Origin: Zhengitettix transpicula
Taxonomy: Eukaryota > Arthropoda > Insecta > Orthoptera > Tetrigidae
Assembly (NCBI GenBank): GCA_037074705.1
Contig: CM073591.1
Location: 1,542,087 to 1,606,086, forward strand
Reading direction: 5' to 3'
DNA length: 64,000 nt
Made by a program: the position numbers and the translations under genes. The notes below the pieces were generated by a model that did not search any database, had not been told where the DNA came from, and worked only from the letters and a program-made list of their open reading frames with translations. Below, piece after piece: positions 21,809 through 34,637 of the stretch (its first letter is position 1; each line of letters opens with the position of its first letter).

Positions 21809-22054
21809 GCAGATGCTTCTCAATCTAGACCCGTGCAGCCTCCCCCACACTCGTGTCCTATTTGCAGTCCATCAGCATCTCTCTCACTCTCCAACCCTTC
21901 CAGTGACGTTACACGGCGCCATGTTCCTTGTAACCTGTAATGGAAAAGTCGCTTAATAATTTTTCGATTCCGCAAGCGTTTTAACCGTCGTAAACCCCCG
22001 TAATAATCATTGTACGAGGACCTGGAGGACCTCTACGGTTAAACAATGCCCTTC
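20886..22054. other. Gene-free stretch, locally GC-rich
   Basis: 20925-21180 is GC-rich and contains short open frames on both strands, none with recognisable domains or splice context. A GA microsatellite lies at about 21777-21806. TGACGTCA near 20976, 21143 and 21570. Confidence 0.4.
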
Positions 22055-22560
22055 AGGAGTCAGGCTGCGTATAGGGTAGTCCACGTGCTGGCCACTGCGC
22101 TCTTATAGCGTACGAAAGGCACGGAAACGGGAGATGTGGATAGGTAGCGAAGGGTTAACAAAGGCCCCCGCGCTGTAGATCAAGGATCCGACCCCGGGGC
22201 GCTTCGCCGAAACGAGATGTAGAGTAAAACCCTGCATCAGGTAGGTCGGGCATTGAGTACTTGTCGCACGCCCTTCCCTGGATGGCGGGAAAGTGGTTTG
22301 CTGTGATGACGCAGCATAACTTTCTCCGTGCCTCGACACAGCTTAGGAGACAGCTGGCCGACTGTTCCAATGGTAGCAGAGGACAATTCTTACCGTATGA
22401 GGAAGATCTGTGAAGCCGGAACTGTCACCTCGCAAAACAGGCCTCAGCATGTGGATACCTTAGTTCAAAACCGGGGAGAGGAGAAGGCATCCCCAAAGGT
22501 AGCCACCTCCAGAGCTCTCTGGGACGGTTCACCTGCGAGAGAATGCTCTCACAGGCTTCC
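22055..22560 (-). mobile_element. Structured poly(A) retroposon copy R7 (divergent)
   Basis: Minus-oriented, the most diverged copy at its 3' half. The 5' hairpin reads CCTGTGAGA...TCTCGCAGG, again keeping pairing through a G-T(U) wobble. It shares CTGCTACCATTGGAACAG with R2, which suggests a subfamily. Confidence 0.75.
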
Positions 22561-22569
22561 TCGATTTAA

Positions 22570-22922
22570 TTTTTTTTTTGGGTAACACACTACATGAGGG
22601 TAATCTACGTTGGGCAACTCCCCTTTGATAGCATAGGAAGGGATTTGAAAGGGGGGATGCGGAAGGGTAGAGGAAGGTAGCCAAGGGTTAACTAGGGCCC
22701 CCCGGGCTATGGTTTAAGGATCCTACCCGGCTATTCGCCTAAAAGTGATGCAGAGACAACCCTAGAAAAACCTGCATCAGGTAGGTCGGGCATTGGGTAC
22801 TTGTCCCACGCCATTCCGTGGATGGCGGGATATGAGTTAGCTGTGGGGACGCAGCATTCCCTTCTCCGTGCCTCGAGCAGTTTAGGAGGCAGCTGGCCGA
22901 CTATTCCAATAGGAACAGCGTC
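22570..22922 (-). mobile_element. Structured poly(A) retroposon copy R8 (5'-truncated)
   Basis: Minus-oriented and ending abruptly after CCAATAGGAACAGCG, which is the expected outcome of incomplete reverse transcription from the poly(A) end (T-run just before it on the + strand). It lies directly behind R7 in the same orientation. Confidence 0.8.
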
Positions 22923-23284
22923 CTGGCTTTCCTCTTTAAGGATTCGTGTTCTCGAATGTGAGAAAGTTTCACGAGGTTACATTTTGGGGTCCATGATGTT
23001 TAATATATTGTGACGGTCTGAGCCGTTTGCCACATTTATTTTCATTAAAAAGTATTGGTCACATTAATTATGAGGCTTGTATAAATTTAAATGATTATTA
23101 TTATTTGTTGTTGTTGAGCTGATTTATTTATAATCTTGTTCCTTTAGGACCGGACTGAATATTTTATTTCCTAATGCAGCGTATGAGGAATCAATCGCGG
23201 CGACGTTACATCCAAGTGTTGTGCGATGACGCGTGTGAACCCCGTAGTGGCCAACGGCGTGTGGCTTCGGCTCGTGATTGATCG

Positions 23285-23640
23285 CCTGTCACTATAATTA
23301 ACCCTGAAAAATGTTAATTCAACGCAAATATCCCCCGCCCCTGGGGGTTAAATGGCAAATTGAAAGTCAAAATCAAAGTCAGCGACATCCATAACCTAGG
23401 ATTCGACTCGTATCGCGGATGTATTCCCGTTATTTTCGTGTAACGCGCCCTCCACACCGACCCCTAAGGGCGCTCCTTTTACATGCTGTATGGAGTTGAA
23501 ATTATACACAAAGAACATTGGTAGAAACACTATCAATCTCTTTGCATCCGACAGTGTTTGTCTCCTGGTCGCAAGGAACACGTGGTCGAAATTTGCTGAA
23601 CTTTGCCTCACGGGTGTAGATTTCTGTTTCATTTATTAAG
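23285..23640 (-). mobile_element. Helitron-like element, minus orientation
   Basis: Contains one internal unit (CCCCTAAGGGCGCTCCTTTTACATGCTGTATGG and neighbours). Its 5' end at the right side has, on the minus strand, AGAAATCTACACCCGTG, matching the start of the copies at 24056 and 38249. Confidence 0.5.
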
Positions 23641-24055
23641 AGGAAGATAGAAGACTCTTTCCCCTTTAAGCTCTCTCAGTAAACTGCTCTTGTTCCCAGC
23701 ATTCCCTCTGTCTCTGTCTGTGCGCAGTTAATATCTTTGTCTCCTCATTTAGCCCCTCGTAACTCCCTCTTCTATATTAACTCCGCGTCGCCCGATGCTC
23801 CTTTACAACCCCAACCCCATCCCCAACAGAAATAAATCCACTCTCTCTCTCTGTCCAGTTCTCCAGACAAGTTCACGGACGGGAACTAAACTTCCAAAGC
23901 CCCCCAGGAAACACACGTTTGCTTTCAATCCCCCTCACAGGTTCTGTCCCGATTCCTCTACCTTTTCTATTAGTTCACGTCGTGTTCAAAACTTTCTTTA
24001 TGGGTTTGGTTTTTTGTGAACCTTTGAAGTGTCCAACTTTAAATTAACAACCGTG

Positions 24056-24448
24056 TCTGCTCCTTATACAAACCTACACCCGGGGAGAAAATTTCATCAA
24101 ATTTCGTACGCGACCAGGAAACAAACGCTGTGGGGGTGAGCCACACGTCTACCAACCCCACGGGGGCTGGGATGGAAAATTTTTAAACATTCTAAAACGG
24201 CCGATATTTGCGTCGTATATATACATTTCATCGGGGGCCAGAGAGATTGATGGTGTTTGTCCCGATGTTGTTTGCGTATAATTGCAACCCGGTTTCGTCA
24301 AGGGAGGGGAGCAGCCTTAGGGGTTGGTGTGTGCAAGGGCGTTACATAAAAATAACACGAAAAAAACCATGACTGGAGTCAAATCCCGGGTTATGAAAGT
24401 CGCCGAGTTTAATTATGACAACCCGGGCAACGCCCAGCAGTCAGATAG
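24056..24448 (+). mobile_element. Compact complete Helitron-like element, 393 bp
   Basis: Starts TCTGCTCCT-ATACAAAYCTACACCCG, the same start as at 38249. It has one internal unit and ends with ACAACCCGGGCAACGCCCAGC..CAGATAG, a slightly decayed form of the hairpin plus CTAG end seen at 13236. Best copy for defining both ends with a single internal unit. Confidence 0.55.
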
Positions 24449-24520
24449 GTACAGGAAAAATGGTTCGGAGCAAAGAAACGTGATGAAGATGGACGCTGAA
24501 ATTTAAAACTAGTACGGGTA

Positions 24521-24615
24521 AGAACGAATATTAAAAGAAATGGGAACTTAAAGGGATTGGGTGGAAGAACGAATATTAAAAGAAATGGGAACTTAAAGGG
24601 ATTGAGTGGAAGAAC
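24521..24615. repeat. 45-bp tandem duplication
   Basis: Two near-identical consecutive 45-bp units beginning AGAACGAATATTAAAAG, plus the start of a third. Recent. Confidence 0.9.
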
Positions 24616-25099
24616 GATTAAATTAAAGAATGGATTGGATAAAGGCGGAAACAGGAGTGTTGTACGAAGGAGGACGATTTTAAAAGAAATGTAACTATTG
24701 ATGTTACGAAATTGCCTTTCAAAAAAAAATTATAGAAGGAAGAAAAGTTCTGGGAAAATTGAAAACGGAAAGTAGAATATAAGATGATAAAAGTAAGCTG
24801 AAAATGTGTTTAAAAGGACGGCGAAATGACCTGAGAAGTTACGTTTACATGATTGTGATGCTTTATCGCGGAATAAGGGAATGTGAAATAGAGAGAAATA
24901 AAGAACCCCGCTTAATTTCGAGGAAGATAAAGAGAACGAGGAAGCACGCAGTCTGGAGAGATTCCAACAACTGGAGATAATTTCGAGCGGAGTAGCCTCG
25001 GGGCGAGGTTCTCCGAGGGGCGTTAGGAAATTTAATACACGGACCAACTAACTCGGAAACTCTATTCCTCAAGGTCCATCTTCAATATCACGAACGTAT

Positions 25100-28000
25100 A
25101 TCCAAATACCCAGGAAAAAAAGTGTAATAATTTTCTATTCACGCAGTATGAGGAATGTTCGTTAGGCTCCGGAAGGCTTCGGAAACGCTCGTCATTGTCC
25201 AATATGACAACTGCAATAACGCTTCGTGAGTTTCCGATTGCTTTCGGTAAAGTTCGTAGCTCCAAGAAACACTCCAACTTCCTAGAAAAAACCTGCGCCC
25301 GCGCACAGCAGCAAGATGGCGTCACTTTTAACATGTTAAATTGCAAAATTTGTCTAAATTAATAATAAGAAAGTTAGCCAAAACTTGTTTGAATGATTTT
25401 GTAAAGCTTTATTTTTGTTGAATTTAAATAGTTTACTATGAATCAATATTTAATTGTAAAAAAACCTTCATCCTATTAGAAAAAATTATTAACTTATATA
25501 ATTGCGCTTCTGAAGAGTTCCCAATTAGCTGTGAAACGTTTTGTCTGTTAAATATTTTTCTAATAGTGCTGCTGTTTTTAACATTTATTTTGAAAATAAG
25601 TCAGATTATTATAATTGTGAATACTCGGGGGCATTTATTAACCGTGTTAAACAACAAGTGATATGACGTCACCATTTATTTGGTGAATTTCTGGGCCCGG
25701 GCAAGTGATTTATCACGGATTTATTTGTATTTGAAAGACAAAGCCGCTGTCATTGGAGCAGAGGCACGAACATTGCCGAAGTCTTCCGAACGTTCACGAA
25801 GCTTACGTGGTCCTCGCTCTAATGGATTTCTTCGGAGATTTGCCTCTTCGTTTTGTCCTTAACACATCGCTTGCGAAGTAGCGGGAAAACGAGAGAGAGA
25901 GAGACAGTGAAACTGCGAGAAAGATATATTTTCTAGTACAGAGGGAAGGGGGTTGGGGAGGGGGGGTGGTGGTTCGTAAGTTAGAAACCACCCTCCCACA
26001 TCAATTGCGAGTTAAGGGCTTCCTGGAGTCGTTACTGGGGAAACAGACGTATGTACATACTCAAGTCAGAGTGCGCCTGATGTACTGCAAATAGGAATCC
26101 AAGACGTCGCGAAACAAACCAGAAGCACGGAAGAAAATGCCACAGCGCCTCTGACGGACTTTGATAAGTAGCGACTGGTCGCAATTCCCTCAGAAAAAAA
26201 AAACTAATATAAGAGCCCTCAACGTAGTTGTTTCATTTTTATGACCTACGTAATTGTGACAGCAAGACTTGACGAGACACTGCGGCCTTACGAAGGTTTA
26301 CGGAAATTCACGAAGGTTGACGGAAACGAGGCCGACCAGTGTCACGACGTCATTAGCTAACGATAACGCCATTCATTACAGTCCCTTGTGCAAGGCAAAA
26401 TATATTGGTAGTTCTTATGCACGTTAATGAGATGCACCAGTATTAATATATAATCAGTTGAAACTAAATATCTTTGCTATATTTTCAGAAAAATATGTCT
26501 TTAATTAAAAAAATTATACAGAAATTTTTTCGGCACCCGTCGTGAATTTTCGGAAATCTTCGTAAATACCAATCAAGGATACAACGTGCACTATCGCTGT
26601 GTTAATCGCGTAAAATTTGAAAGAACATCCATCCATATATATTCCGTTTTATTAACACTGAATTATTCATTTTATTTTTAAATTTCTGTTATACTTGTCT
26701 TCAGAATTAAATTTGTATTCAGTTGCATGACGTCTTCACCATAACTCAACATTTTAATTTATCTATCTATCTGCACCTCGGAAGAAATTATTTGTAATTT
26801 ACTTTTTCTTAATAAAAATAATTATTGTCTTCCCAGTGATGTATTTGCAAAAAAAAGGTGTGTTACTGAGTGATTAAGCTCGTTATAATGAATGGTTATT
26901 CTGGCAGAAAGACTAAAGAGGCTGTGGCTTACGGAAATTCACGAAGGTTGACGGAAACACTCGAGGCCTGGCGTACAGTGTTATGACGCCGTAAGGTGGG
27001 TAAAATTCCTGATAAAGAGGTTAATAAATCAATTGCACTATTTTTTAGGTATACACCCGTGGAAAGACTAACATTTATTTTATTAAAAATACCTGTCAAC
27101 AAATTATCTTCAGATCGTTACCAATTTATAAATATCGGGTTAAATCATTTAGTACATCATTATAAACGATAAACAAGTCTCTGAGAAGGTTTCAGAAGTA
27201 AGGTCAGGTTCTAATTAGCCTTCTCCATCTTCTCGTATTCCTTTCCATAAACAAAGGGTCTGCTTAGTTAATTATGTAACTGCTTCCACTTACAGCACGA
27301 GTAATCCGACCTTCCTCTCCTTATCGTGAGTTTAGAGGAGTCTTCTATACAGTGACTGACAGGTGCCCCTTTTATTATTTCCCTTCACAAAGGTGCAGAC
27401 AATAACAATTCTGTGAATTTCCGAGAATCCTCGTAATTGTGACCCGTATTCAAGACTTACAATTACCTTCGTTATAAAGAGCGGTATCGTTTCTGTCAAT
27501 AAATGATTTAACGTGCCCCAGAGGTACACGAAATGAGACAATTCTTCAGACAAAGACAATTGTTTACTGTTTTTTAATGATGTACTAATTGTTCTAACTC
27601 GATATTTACAGTGGTATTTATAAATTGGTAACGGTTGAAATATTTCCTTTCCACTGAAACATTTTCTAACAACTGTAACGAATTCATTAAGGTCTTTATC
27701 TTGGACTATAGCGGCTATAATGACGTCATTACACCGTACGGTGCCGGATGCGTTAACCTTCGGGAATTTCCGGAGATCTTCGTCAGTCTTGACTTAACTG
27801 CCTCAATTACGTATCATTTTTCGCAGTAATTAATTTCTACTTGCCACGCCGATCCACGAAAGGCGTTATTTATTTCTTTTAATCAAGCGCTAATTGCTTA
27901 AAGTCGATTTTTATTTAAAAAATTGTGAATGTATCAATATATTTTATTACGCATTTAAAAAAATAAATATTGCCTCTCCAGTACTGAATTTCTTAAATAT

Positions 28001-29400
28001 GTTTGTAATTGACTAATTAAGGTAATTAAAAGGGATTTTTAGCTCTAGTTATCGGCATCTAATGACCTTTCCGTCATGCTTCGTGACTTTCCGTAAGCTT
28101 AGCGCCCCTGACCTCACAATTATCACGATGACTGCATTAATTATTCAGTTACATGGGCTATTTTTTTTACAAGTACATCAGAGGGTAGACAAGTTTTTTT
28201 TATGAAATAGTAAATCATTGGTGTAGAAATAGAACAATTTTTGCAGTGAATATTGACCTTGACGCTAAATAACCCCCAGTAAGTACTTTATTTATTCTAA
28301 ACATAACCGTAATGTCAATTTAAATAAAACGAATAATTTAGAATGAATAAAATACGAGAAATCGATGTTCTTTTGTCAGGAAGACATCAAATTTCACCCC
28401 TTTCAACACTGACATTGTATATTATATACGGCTGTGTGAGCTTACGAAGATTTACGGAAATTTACGACGCGTGACGGAAAAAAGTCTGTAAATTTATATT
28501 CGTTTGGTATAAATATTTTTTTTCTGAGAAAATTCGGATAGAAAATTGTTTAATATTCACTCTGGAGCTACGTTTGTAAGAACTGTCGATTGGACGTCAC
28601 AATCTTATTTTCCCGAAATTCGTCGTCGCCTTGACAAGTGAGTTTTATCGAGCCCCGCTACAAGGTTGCCGAACATTGCCGAAGTCTTCCGAACGCCAAC
28701 GAAGTTGCGAGATTAATACGACATAAACCGCGTCTGCTGATAAATCCTGACGATCGTCTTAATTGGCGAATAAACTTCACTCGTAATAATTACTTGACTG
28801 CGTCAGGGGATTGAAATAAGACGATCAACGCAGATATAGTGAATTATTGCATTTGTACGTTTCATTTCACGACGGATAAAATAGCTGTAAAACTTTTGTA
28901 ATGAAAGAGTGATAAAATGTCTTATTTATCTTAGAAAATTGATTTCTGTGAATTAACCTTTACTCTGGTTCGTCTAGTAAGCTTGTTTAACGTGTATGAT
29001 AACTGTCGATATGACGTCACAATTTATCTTGAGAAATTCGTCTACGCGGAACAAATATTAATTCATTTAAAACCAATATTCTATCACTTTATACCTAAGC
29101 TTCGTTACAGAAATATTTCCCCGACACCCGTCGTCAATTTCGGGAAATATTCGGTAAAGTAGAATATCTGCAACATCCACGTTGAACGCGTTAAATTTTT
29201 TATATCTCGCTGGCAACAGAATATCGACATGACGTCACAGTTAATTTGTCGAAATTCGTCGCCCGTACAAGTTGATTTATTTATCGACTTAAAAGACTTA
29301 AACGTTGAGCTTCAGAGCGCCCAGCTGCAAGTAGCCAGGCGACCAGTCACGGACGTTGCCGAAGACTTCCGAGCATTTACGAAGTCAGAAAGACACCTTT
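25100..29400. repeat. AT-rich tract with a recurrent ~30-bp CTTCG/TTCCG motif in both orientations
   Basis: A motif of the form CTTCGTGAAnnTTCCGnAA followed by nCTTCGnAAG, or its reverse complement, occurs at about 25165, 25225, 25770, 26288, 26530, 26930, 27412, 27758, 28068, 28440, 28670, 29128 and 29350 in otherwise very AT-rich DNA. Several are followed by TGACGTCAC and GAAATTCGTCG (near 29010 and 29230). No protein gene was found; the 119-residue open frame at 29229 overlaps the motif. Confidence 0.65.
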
Positions 29401-29944
29401 CACATATTAGAAGGAAATGTGTTAGTGTTACATCGTGCAAGTATAACGTCTTTTTTTACATACACTTGATGAGGTTAATGCCATTTAAAATTTCTCGTTA
29501 CCGACAGGATTTCTATGGTCCGCAACGTTACAAGATGGCTCGGGAGAAGAATCCAGCTGTAGCAGATGTTTTAAAGAGAGGTTGGTAATTAAGCCTGTCA
29601 CGATTCTTCGTCGACCCAGACAGTGACGTCACAACGTTTCTCTCTACTGCAAAGATTAGGCGTGAGGAAGCAAATCCCCTGGTAGGTGTGGTTATTACGA
29701 TGTGGTCGCGCTGCTGTCACGTCATCCGCAATCGAATGTTCCAATGGGGTGGAAGCTCACGCGTTACAGGCTAACGACGTAAGCAGATTATTCACGTTGT
29801 GAATTCCCCCGGGCGTATTGCAATTAGCGACCGATGATTAGTCGCGCCCCCAAAGTAACGCGATTAGCCGCGCTAGGTGCAGGGGTCCTGAAGTTGGCTG
29901 ATCACTTGTCCCAATAAATTAATTTGAATCTTTTTACAGATATT
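29401..29944. other. Gene-free stretch with part of an inverted-repeat pair
   Basis: GTCGCGCCCCCAAAGTAACG (29849-29868) and the following sequence up to GCGCTAG are matched in reverse complement near 40575-40612, so a second dispersed element is present here. Its ends were not found. Confidence 0.4.
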
Positions 29945-29962
29945 TTACACACACACACACAT

Positions 29963-30035
<73 letters not shown>
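29945..30035. repeat. (CA)n-(TA)n microsatellite
   Basis: About 45 bp of CA repeat followed by about 50 bp of TA repeat. The TA part is the insertion site of the next element. Confidence 0.95.
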
Positions 30036-30039
<4 letters not shown>

Positions 30040-31741
30040 AACGATCACCAAGAAGATCGATTAATTTGCCCCACGTTGTGGTAGCCATTTATATAATGAT
30101 CACCCGACTCGCTCTTAATTAAAAGAATTAATAAATTATCAAAAGAAAGGTTAATTAAAAGAAAAGATTATCAAAAATTAACAAATAAAATAATTTGTTA
30201 TTTTATTCACTTGTGGCTTCCATAATTAAAACAATTGCAATCAAATAAAGATCTCTTCTGTGGCATTTCTTCTTGACTACCCGCCGTAGGCCGTCTTCAA
30301 CCGTTCAATTCTTAGAACTGCTTACCTGCGGTAGGAGGAAGTAACCTTTGAAAACAATATCCCTTGGTCATTCTAAGCTAATTTATTAAATATTATTACA
30401 GATATGTACCATTAAATTTTGCCCTCCCGACTAGCCAGTTATGAAAATCTCAAGGGTTAAAGTGGCAAATTAGGCCCGGGAAACGATTTATGAAAAGTGC
30501 TTTACGCAACCATGATATGTGCGATATTTGTTACCAGACTGGGGTCTCTGCAACACAGCGACGTCCCTCGCAGCTGGTCATCGATGTATATCTCGCTGGT
30601 GAATCTCTACTTCTCAAGCAACCTCCTCTAGTCAGCATCAGCAACAGAATGCCTGACCAGGCCTCCACTTCTCCCGACCTGTGGGACCAACCGTTCCTCT
30701 ATTGGTCCATTTAATTTATTATGGACCAATCACAGGTCCTAGACGATTCCATCAGCGAGACTCTCCGCACCTGCTGTTTGTTGACGGGAAAACCCCGGAG
30801 GTACCGTTACTATCCCCAGCCTGACTAGCACCAAACGGTACTTTTTGCCGACGTTCGATAAACATGGTTGCTCACGCGTTTAAATAAACTGACTAAAATA
30901 TCAGTAAAATCAATTAAAAAACGCCTATCCTAAATAACGCGCTATACTTCTCTCCGGGTCACAAATGGGTTTGATAAATAACAGAAAATTGATTTATAAA
31001 CTACTTTACAATTCACACATAAAAATTCTCCTAAAATAATATGACGATAAATGAAATGAAAGAAAGCTAAATGTAAAGAAACTGAACTAAATCTGACTAT
31101 TCCCTTGCTAATTATCGTTGACAAGTTTATATAGGTTTGGTTACTCACGTAATGTCCGTCTGGTGCCGGCTCTTTATTTTGTAGCTTCAACGCTACACTA
31201 AAAATGCAAATTTTTACACTGATTCTAATTTCCTCGCAGATTTTACACTCACGCCGTCGAAATGCACGTCCTCAGCTATCAGGAACCTCGGTTGTCGTCT
31301 CCCCTTTCTGGTCAGCCAGCCGTTGCCGGATCCCTCAATGCGAACTCCTGCTTCCATACAGGAACGCGTGATTTGTAGTTAATGTTAGCAGACTTTACTT
31401 ATCATATGCAGAGTCCAGACTTTAACTACTTTCTTCTCGTCGCGGATTTTAGGCTTTTTGTTTCTCCTTGTTCGACCCAGGCTCAGTGCAGAACCTTACT
31501 GTTTTTATTTCTCTATGTGGACCGAACTGCCACGTATCTCGGCGAAGACTTTTTACTGTTTCGAGCTCTCTCGACCCAGGCTCCGTACCCGCGCGCGCAT
31601 TCTCCATTTCGGCTTTTAACAAAGGAAAAGAACTCGCCGCCATTGCTGTCTTCGATAGATCATACCGCTACAATTCAATTTATTCGCTACGATTAAAATT
31701 ATACCTAATCAATTTAATGGCCTAATTAATTATTGCTACAA
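30036..31741. mobile_element. TA-inserting DNA transposon T2, copy a (1.7 kb)
   Basis: Starts TTGTAACGATCACC and ends GCTACAA, both set in TA repeats (TATA|TTGTA...TACAA|TATA). It shares AATTTGCC(C/A)CACGTTGTGGTAGCCA near its left end and a GCACTGATTCTA...GCAGATTTTACACTC block near its right end with copy b (32335-33343). No transposase frame was found, so it is non-autonomous or decayed. Confidence 0.6.
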
Positions 31742-32334
31742 TATATATATATATATACATAGTTCGTATATGTAATTACAGTGTGGTTTCATTATAAGAA
31801 TGAAATTATAATCATCAAATACTGAGACTCTAATTAAGTAAACCAAACATCAGAGAGAGACGAACACTTCCAGAGAGCTTCAAATATAATTGCAGTTAAG
31901 TTATTCGTTTTTGTGAAAATGCTGATGAAGTGCTCATAGGTAATATTGATCCACATAATGTCATAATATAAATAATTACACTGTTGGTGAAAGAAATACA
32001 TTAGTCAGAGTCTGCTTAAATTTTTTTTTTTTGAAATATGGACCTGGCATTATGGGGAAATTATTTCCGTATGCAGACGCAAACAACAAAAGAACTTTCA
32101 CACTTTCCCCAACAACGTTGTCCTTCAGTTCCTTTGCAACATGGCAACGCAGTATTCTCTAACTCTAGTTGGTCACTTCCATGATCCTTATCCACGTCAT
32201 CAGACTAAAATGTCTCCCTCACCTTTGATGATCCTTCAATGTTGGCTCCTGGTACAACGTTTGTGGCAAAATTGTCTTCTAAACGGAGACGACGAGTTTC
32301 ATCTCCATCTTGAGGATTATTCAAGTTGTATATA

Positions 32335-33343
32335 TTGTAATATTCGACAATTTAGCTTTATTTTATTTAATTTATTTAATGAATTTGCCACACGTTGTGA
32401 AAGCCAAAAATGTAATAATCAACAATGAGGCGTTATTCAAATGAAATAATCAACAAGAATTGAAAACATATAATTATTTATTTCCACTTTGTTGCTTTAA
32501 CTCACAAACAATTACAATTTAAAATTTTAGATCTCAGGGTCTCTACTGGCTTTGATAATGGATACAACAAGTTGTTTTTTTTAAAAAAAACTAATTAACA
32601 CACAGTTTATAATTCACTCAGACAATATGTCGATAGGAAAAAATGAAAAGAAAAGAAATTAACTCTGATTGACAAGTAAAATAGAACGAAATCTGACTTC
32701 TATCCTTTAATTACGTTTACATAAATCATTATTTTTGTAATTTGTTACTCACATCTGTCCAGCTGGTTTCAGCATTCCTTTTGTTTTCGGGAGTTCACTA
32801 TTGCACTGATTCTAGTATTGGCTCACAGATTTTACACTCTTGAAGTCCACCTTGATAGGCTCCCAGCAACTCGGATGATCCTCCTTTTTGTCAGCTATCT
32901 GATGCCTTATATGAATCCTGTGATTCATAGATTTGCTAGTCTTTTACCGCTTGGGACTTAAACTGCAACTTTACTATTCCTGGCTGGTTACAGACGTAAA
33001 ACTGCTGACTTCCTTTGCTGGCTGCTGATAGACGTAAAAACTGCTAACTTCGCGATATTTACGGGGTATTACTTCCGTGAATGTTTTTACTTTGTCTTAA
33101 ATTCACAACTTTGTTTAATGATACATTAAACTATGGCTAGTCTCTGCTCTATACTCATTTGTTCCGCCCTCCGAAATGTCCCGTCACAAACTGAACTATC
33201 GTAGTCTAGAGTTTTAGCGCGCATACGCCATCTTGACTTTCCGACAAAGTAACAGAGCCGGGCTCTATTGTCGCTTTGAAAGCTCCTGCCGCTACAATTA
33301 AATTTTATTTAACAATTAATGTCCTAATTAATTGGCATTACAA
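32335..33343. mobile_element. TA-inserting DNA transposon T2, copy b (1.0 kb)
   Basis: Starts TTGTAATATTCGAC and ends GGCATTACAA, flanked by TATA on both sides. It shares the left and right internal blocks of copy a. No coding capacity recognised. Confidence 0.6.
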
Positions 33344-33534
33344 TATATATTTTTTTCTTATTTCCACAATTGTTCATAATTGGAAGAGCGGAATTTTTGT
33401 GATAAAAAACCCACAAATATAATATCCACTTATCACAACAATAATTTAAGTAACGAAATACAATTAATTGATACTAAAACTGAGTAATCGTCAGTGATTT
33501 TCACGAGAAGGAAGTGTATTATCACGTCGTACTA

Positions 33535-33880
33535 CTGCGGTTAAGGACGGGAGTGGTCGCAGTAGGTTTCCCTGGGCGGAAGATACGCTACTTCCTTATT
33601 CAAACGTCCGTGAAACTACGGTTTGCCTTCGGAGTGTGTGTGACCTTGGCTGAATATTGTAACTCACTCCTCTGAAAGTTTCGTCCCTGCACCTGACCTG
33701 GCTCCGGAGATAAGAAACAAATTAATTGCGTCGGTCACACACTGTGGCTAGCGCGACTAACGCTCAAGTGACGGGGGAGTGATCGCAGTAGGTCCTCTGG
33801 ACCGAAGATACGCTGCTTCCTCATTCAATCGTAGCTTTTCTAGTGTGTAGCCTTGGCAGATTATTGTGAACACGGATATA
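33535..33880. repeat. Diverged ~125-bp direct repeat
   Basis: ACGGGAGTGGTCGCAGTAGG...GAAGATACGCTACTTCC (from about 33547) recurs as ACGGGGGAGTGATCGCAGTAGG...GAAGATACGCTGCTTCC (from about 33772), about 220 bp downstream. Function unknown. Confidence 0.6.
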
Positions 33881-34079
33881 AATAAATTATATTCCGTCGT
33901 TTCCATGGACCTACGGCGAATAACTGACGGTTAAAGACTTGGACTCGTTACGCCATCTGTCTTACGTCTTCTTGCCCGGCCATTTTATTTTTGCGTTTGG
34001 GACAAATGACTCCAGACGGTGTTCGTTGGTAGTCAGACAATATGGCGGCGTAAAATGGATAAATGAACAGTTTGCGATT

Positions 34080-34567
34080 GTTACCTGCGAGGGAGAGATA
34101 CGAAGGGGCTACCTTTGGGGATGCCTTTTCCTCTCCGTTTTTCAACTAAGTTCCCACAAGCCGAGGCACCTCGGCCTGTTTTTAGAGGCGTATGTTCCGG
34201 GGTCACAGATCTTGGGCAAACGGTAAGAGTTGTTCACTCTTCCCATTGGAACATTAAGCCTACTTGCGTCCTAAACTGTTCGAAGTACGGAGAAAGGGAA
34301 AGCTGCGATCCCACATCAAACTCCTCTCCCGCTATCGGAAGGGCGTGGGACAAGTACCCAATGCCCGACCTACCTGATGCAGGTTTTTCTAGGGTTTGTC
34401 CAGCATTTCTTTTAGGCGAATGCCGGGTAGGATTCTTAAACCATAGAGCGGGGGCCCTAGTTAAACCTTGGCTACCTTCCTCCACCCTTCCGCATCTCCC
34501 GTTTCAAATCCATTTCCTATGCTATTAAAGGGGAGTTGCCACCATGTGGATTACGCTATACATAGCC
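34080..34567 (+). mobile_element. Structured poly(A) retroposon copy R9
   Basis: Plus-oriented. The 5' hairpin is shortened (CCTGCGAGGGAGAGATACG); the internal stem is decayed (CTCTTCC...GGAACAT). Confidence 0.8.
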
Positions 34568-34637
34568 TTTTTTTTACGGCAACACGCTACATGAGGGTAA
34601 TCCACGTTGGGCAACTCCCCTTTAATAACATAGTGGA
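34568..34637 (-). mobile_element. Retroposon 3'-end fragment R10, tail-to-tail with R9
   Basis: A T-run followed by ACGGCAACACGCTACATGAGGGTAATCC...AACTCCCCTTTAATA, the family's 3' end in minus orientation and truncated after about 70 bp. It abuts R9 tail to tail. Confidence 0.75.

Noticed and set aside
25100..29400. CRISPR-like array
   Set aside because: Motif spacing is irregular (60-550 bp), orientation alternates, and the motif is diverged; the context is eukaryotic.
29229..29588. 119-codon + strand frame
   Set aside because: Overlaps the recurrent motif tract and has no domain or splice support.
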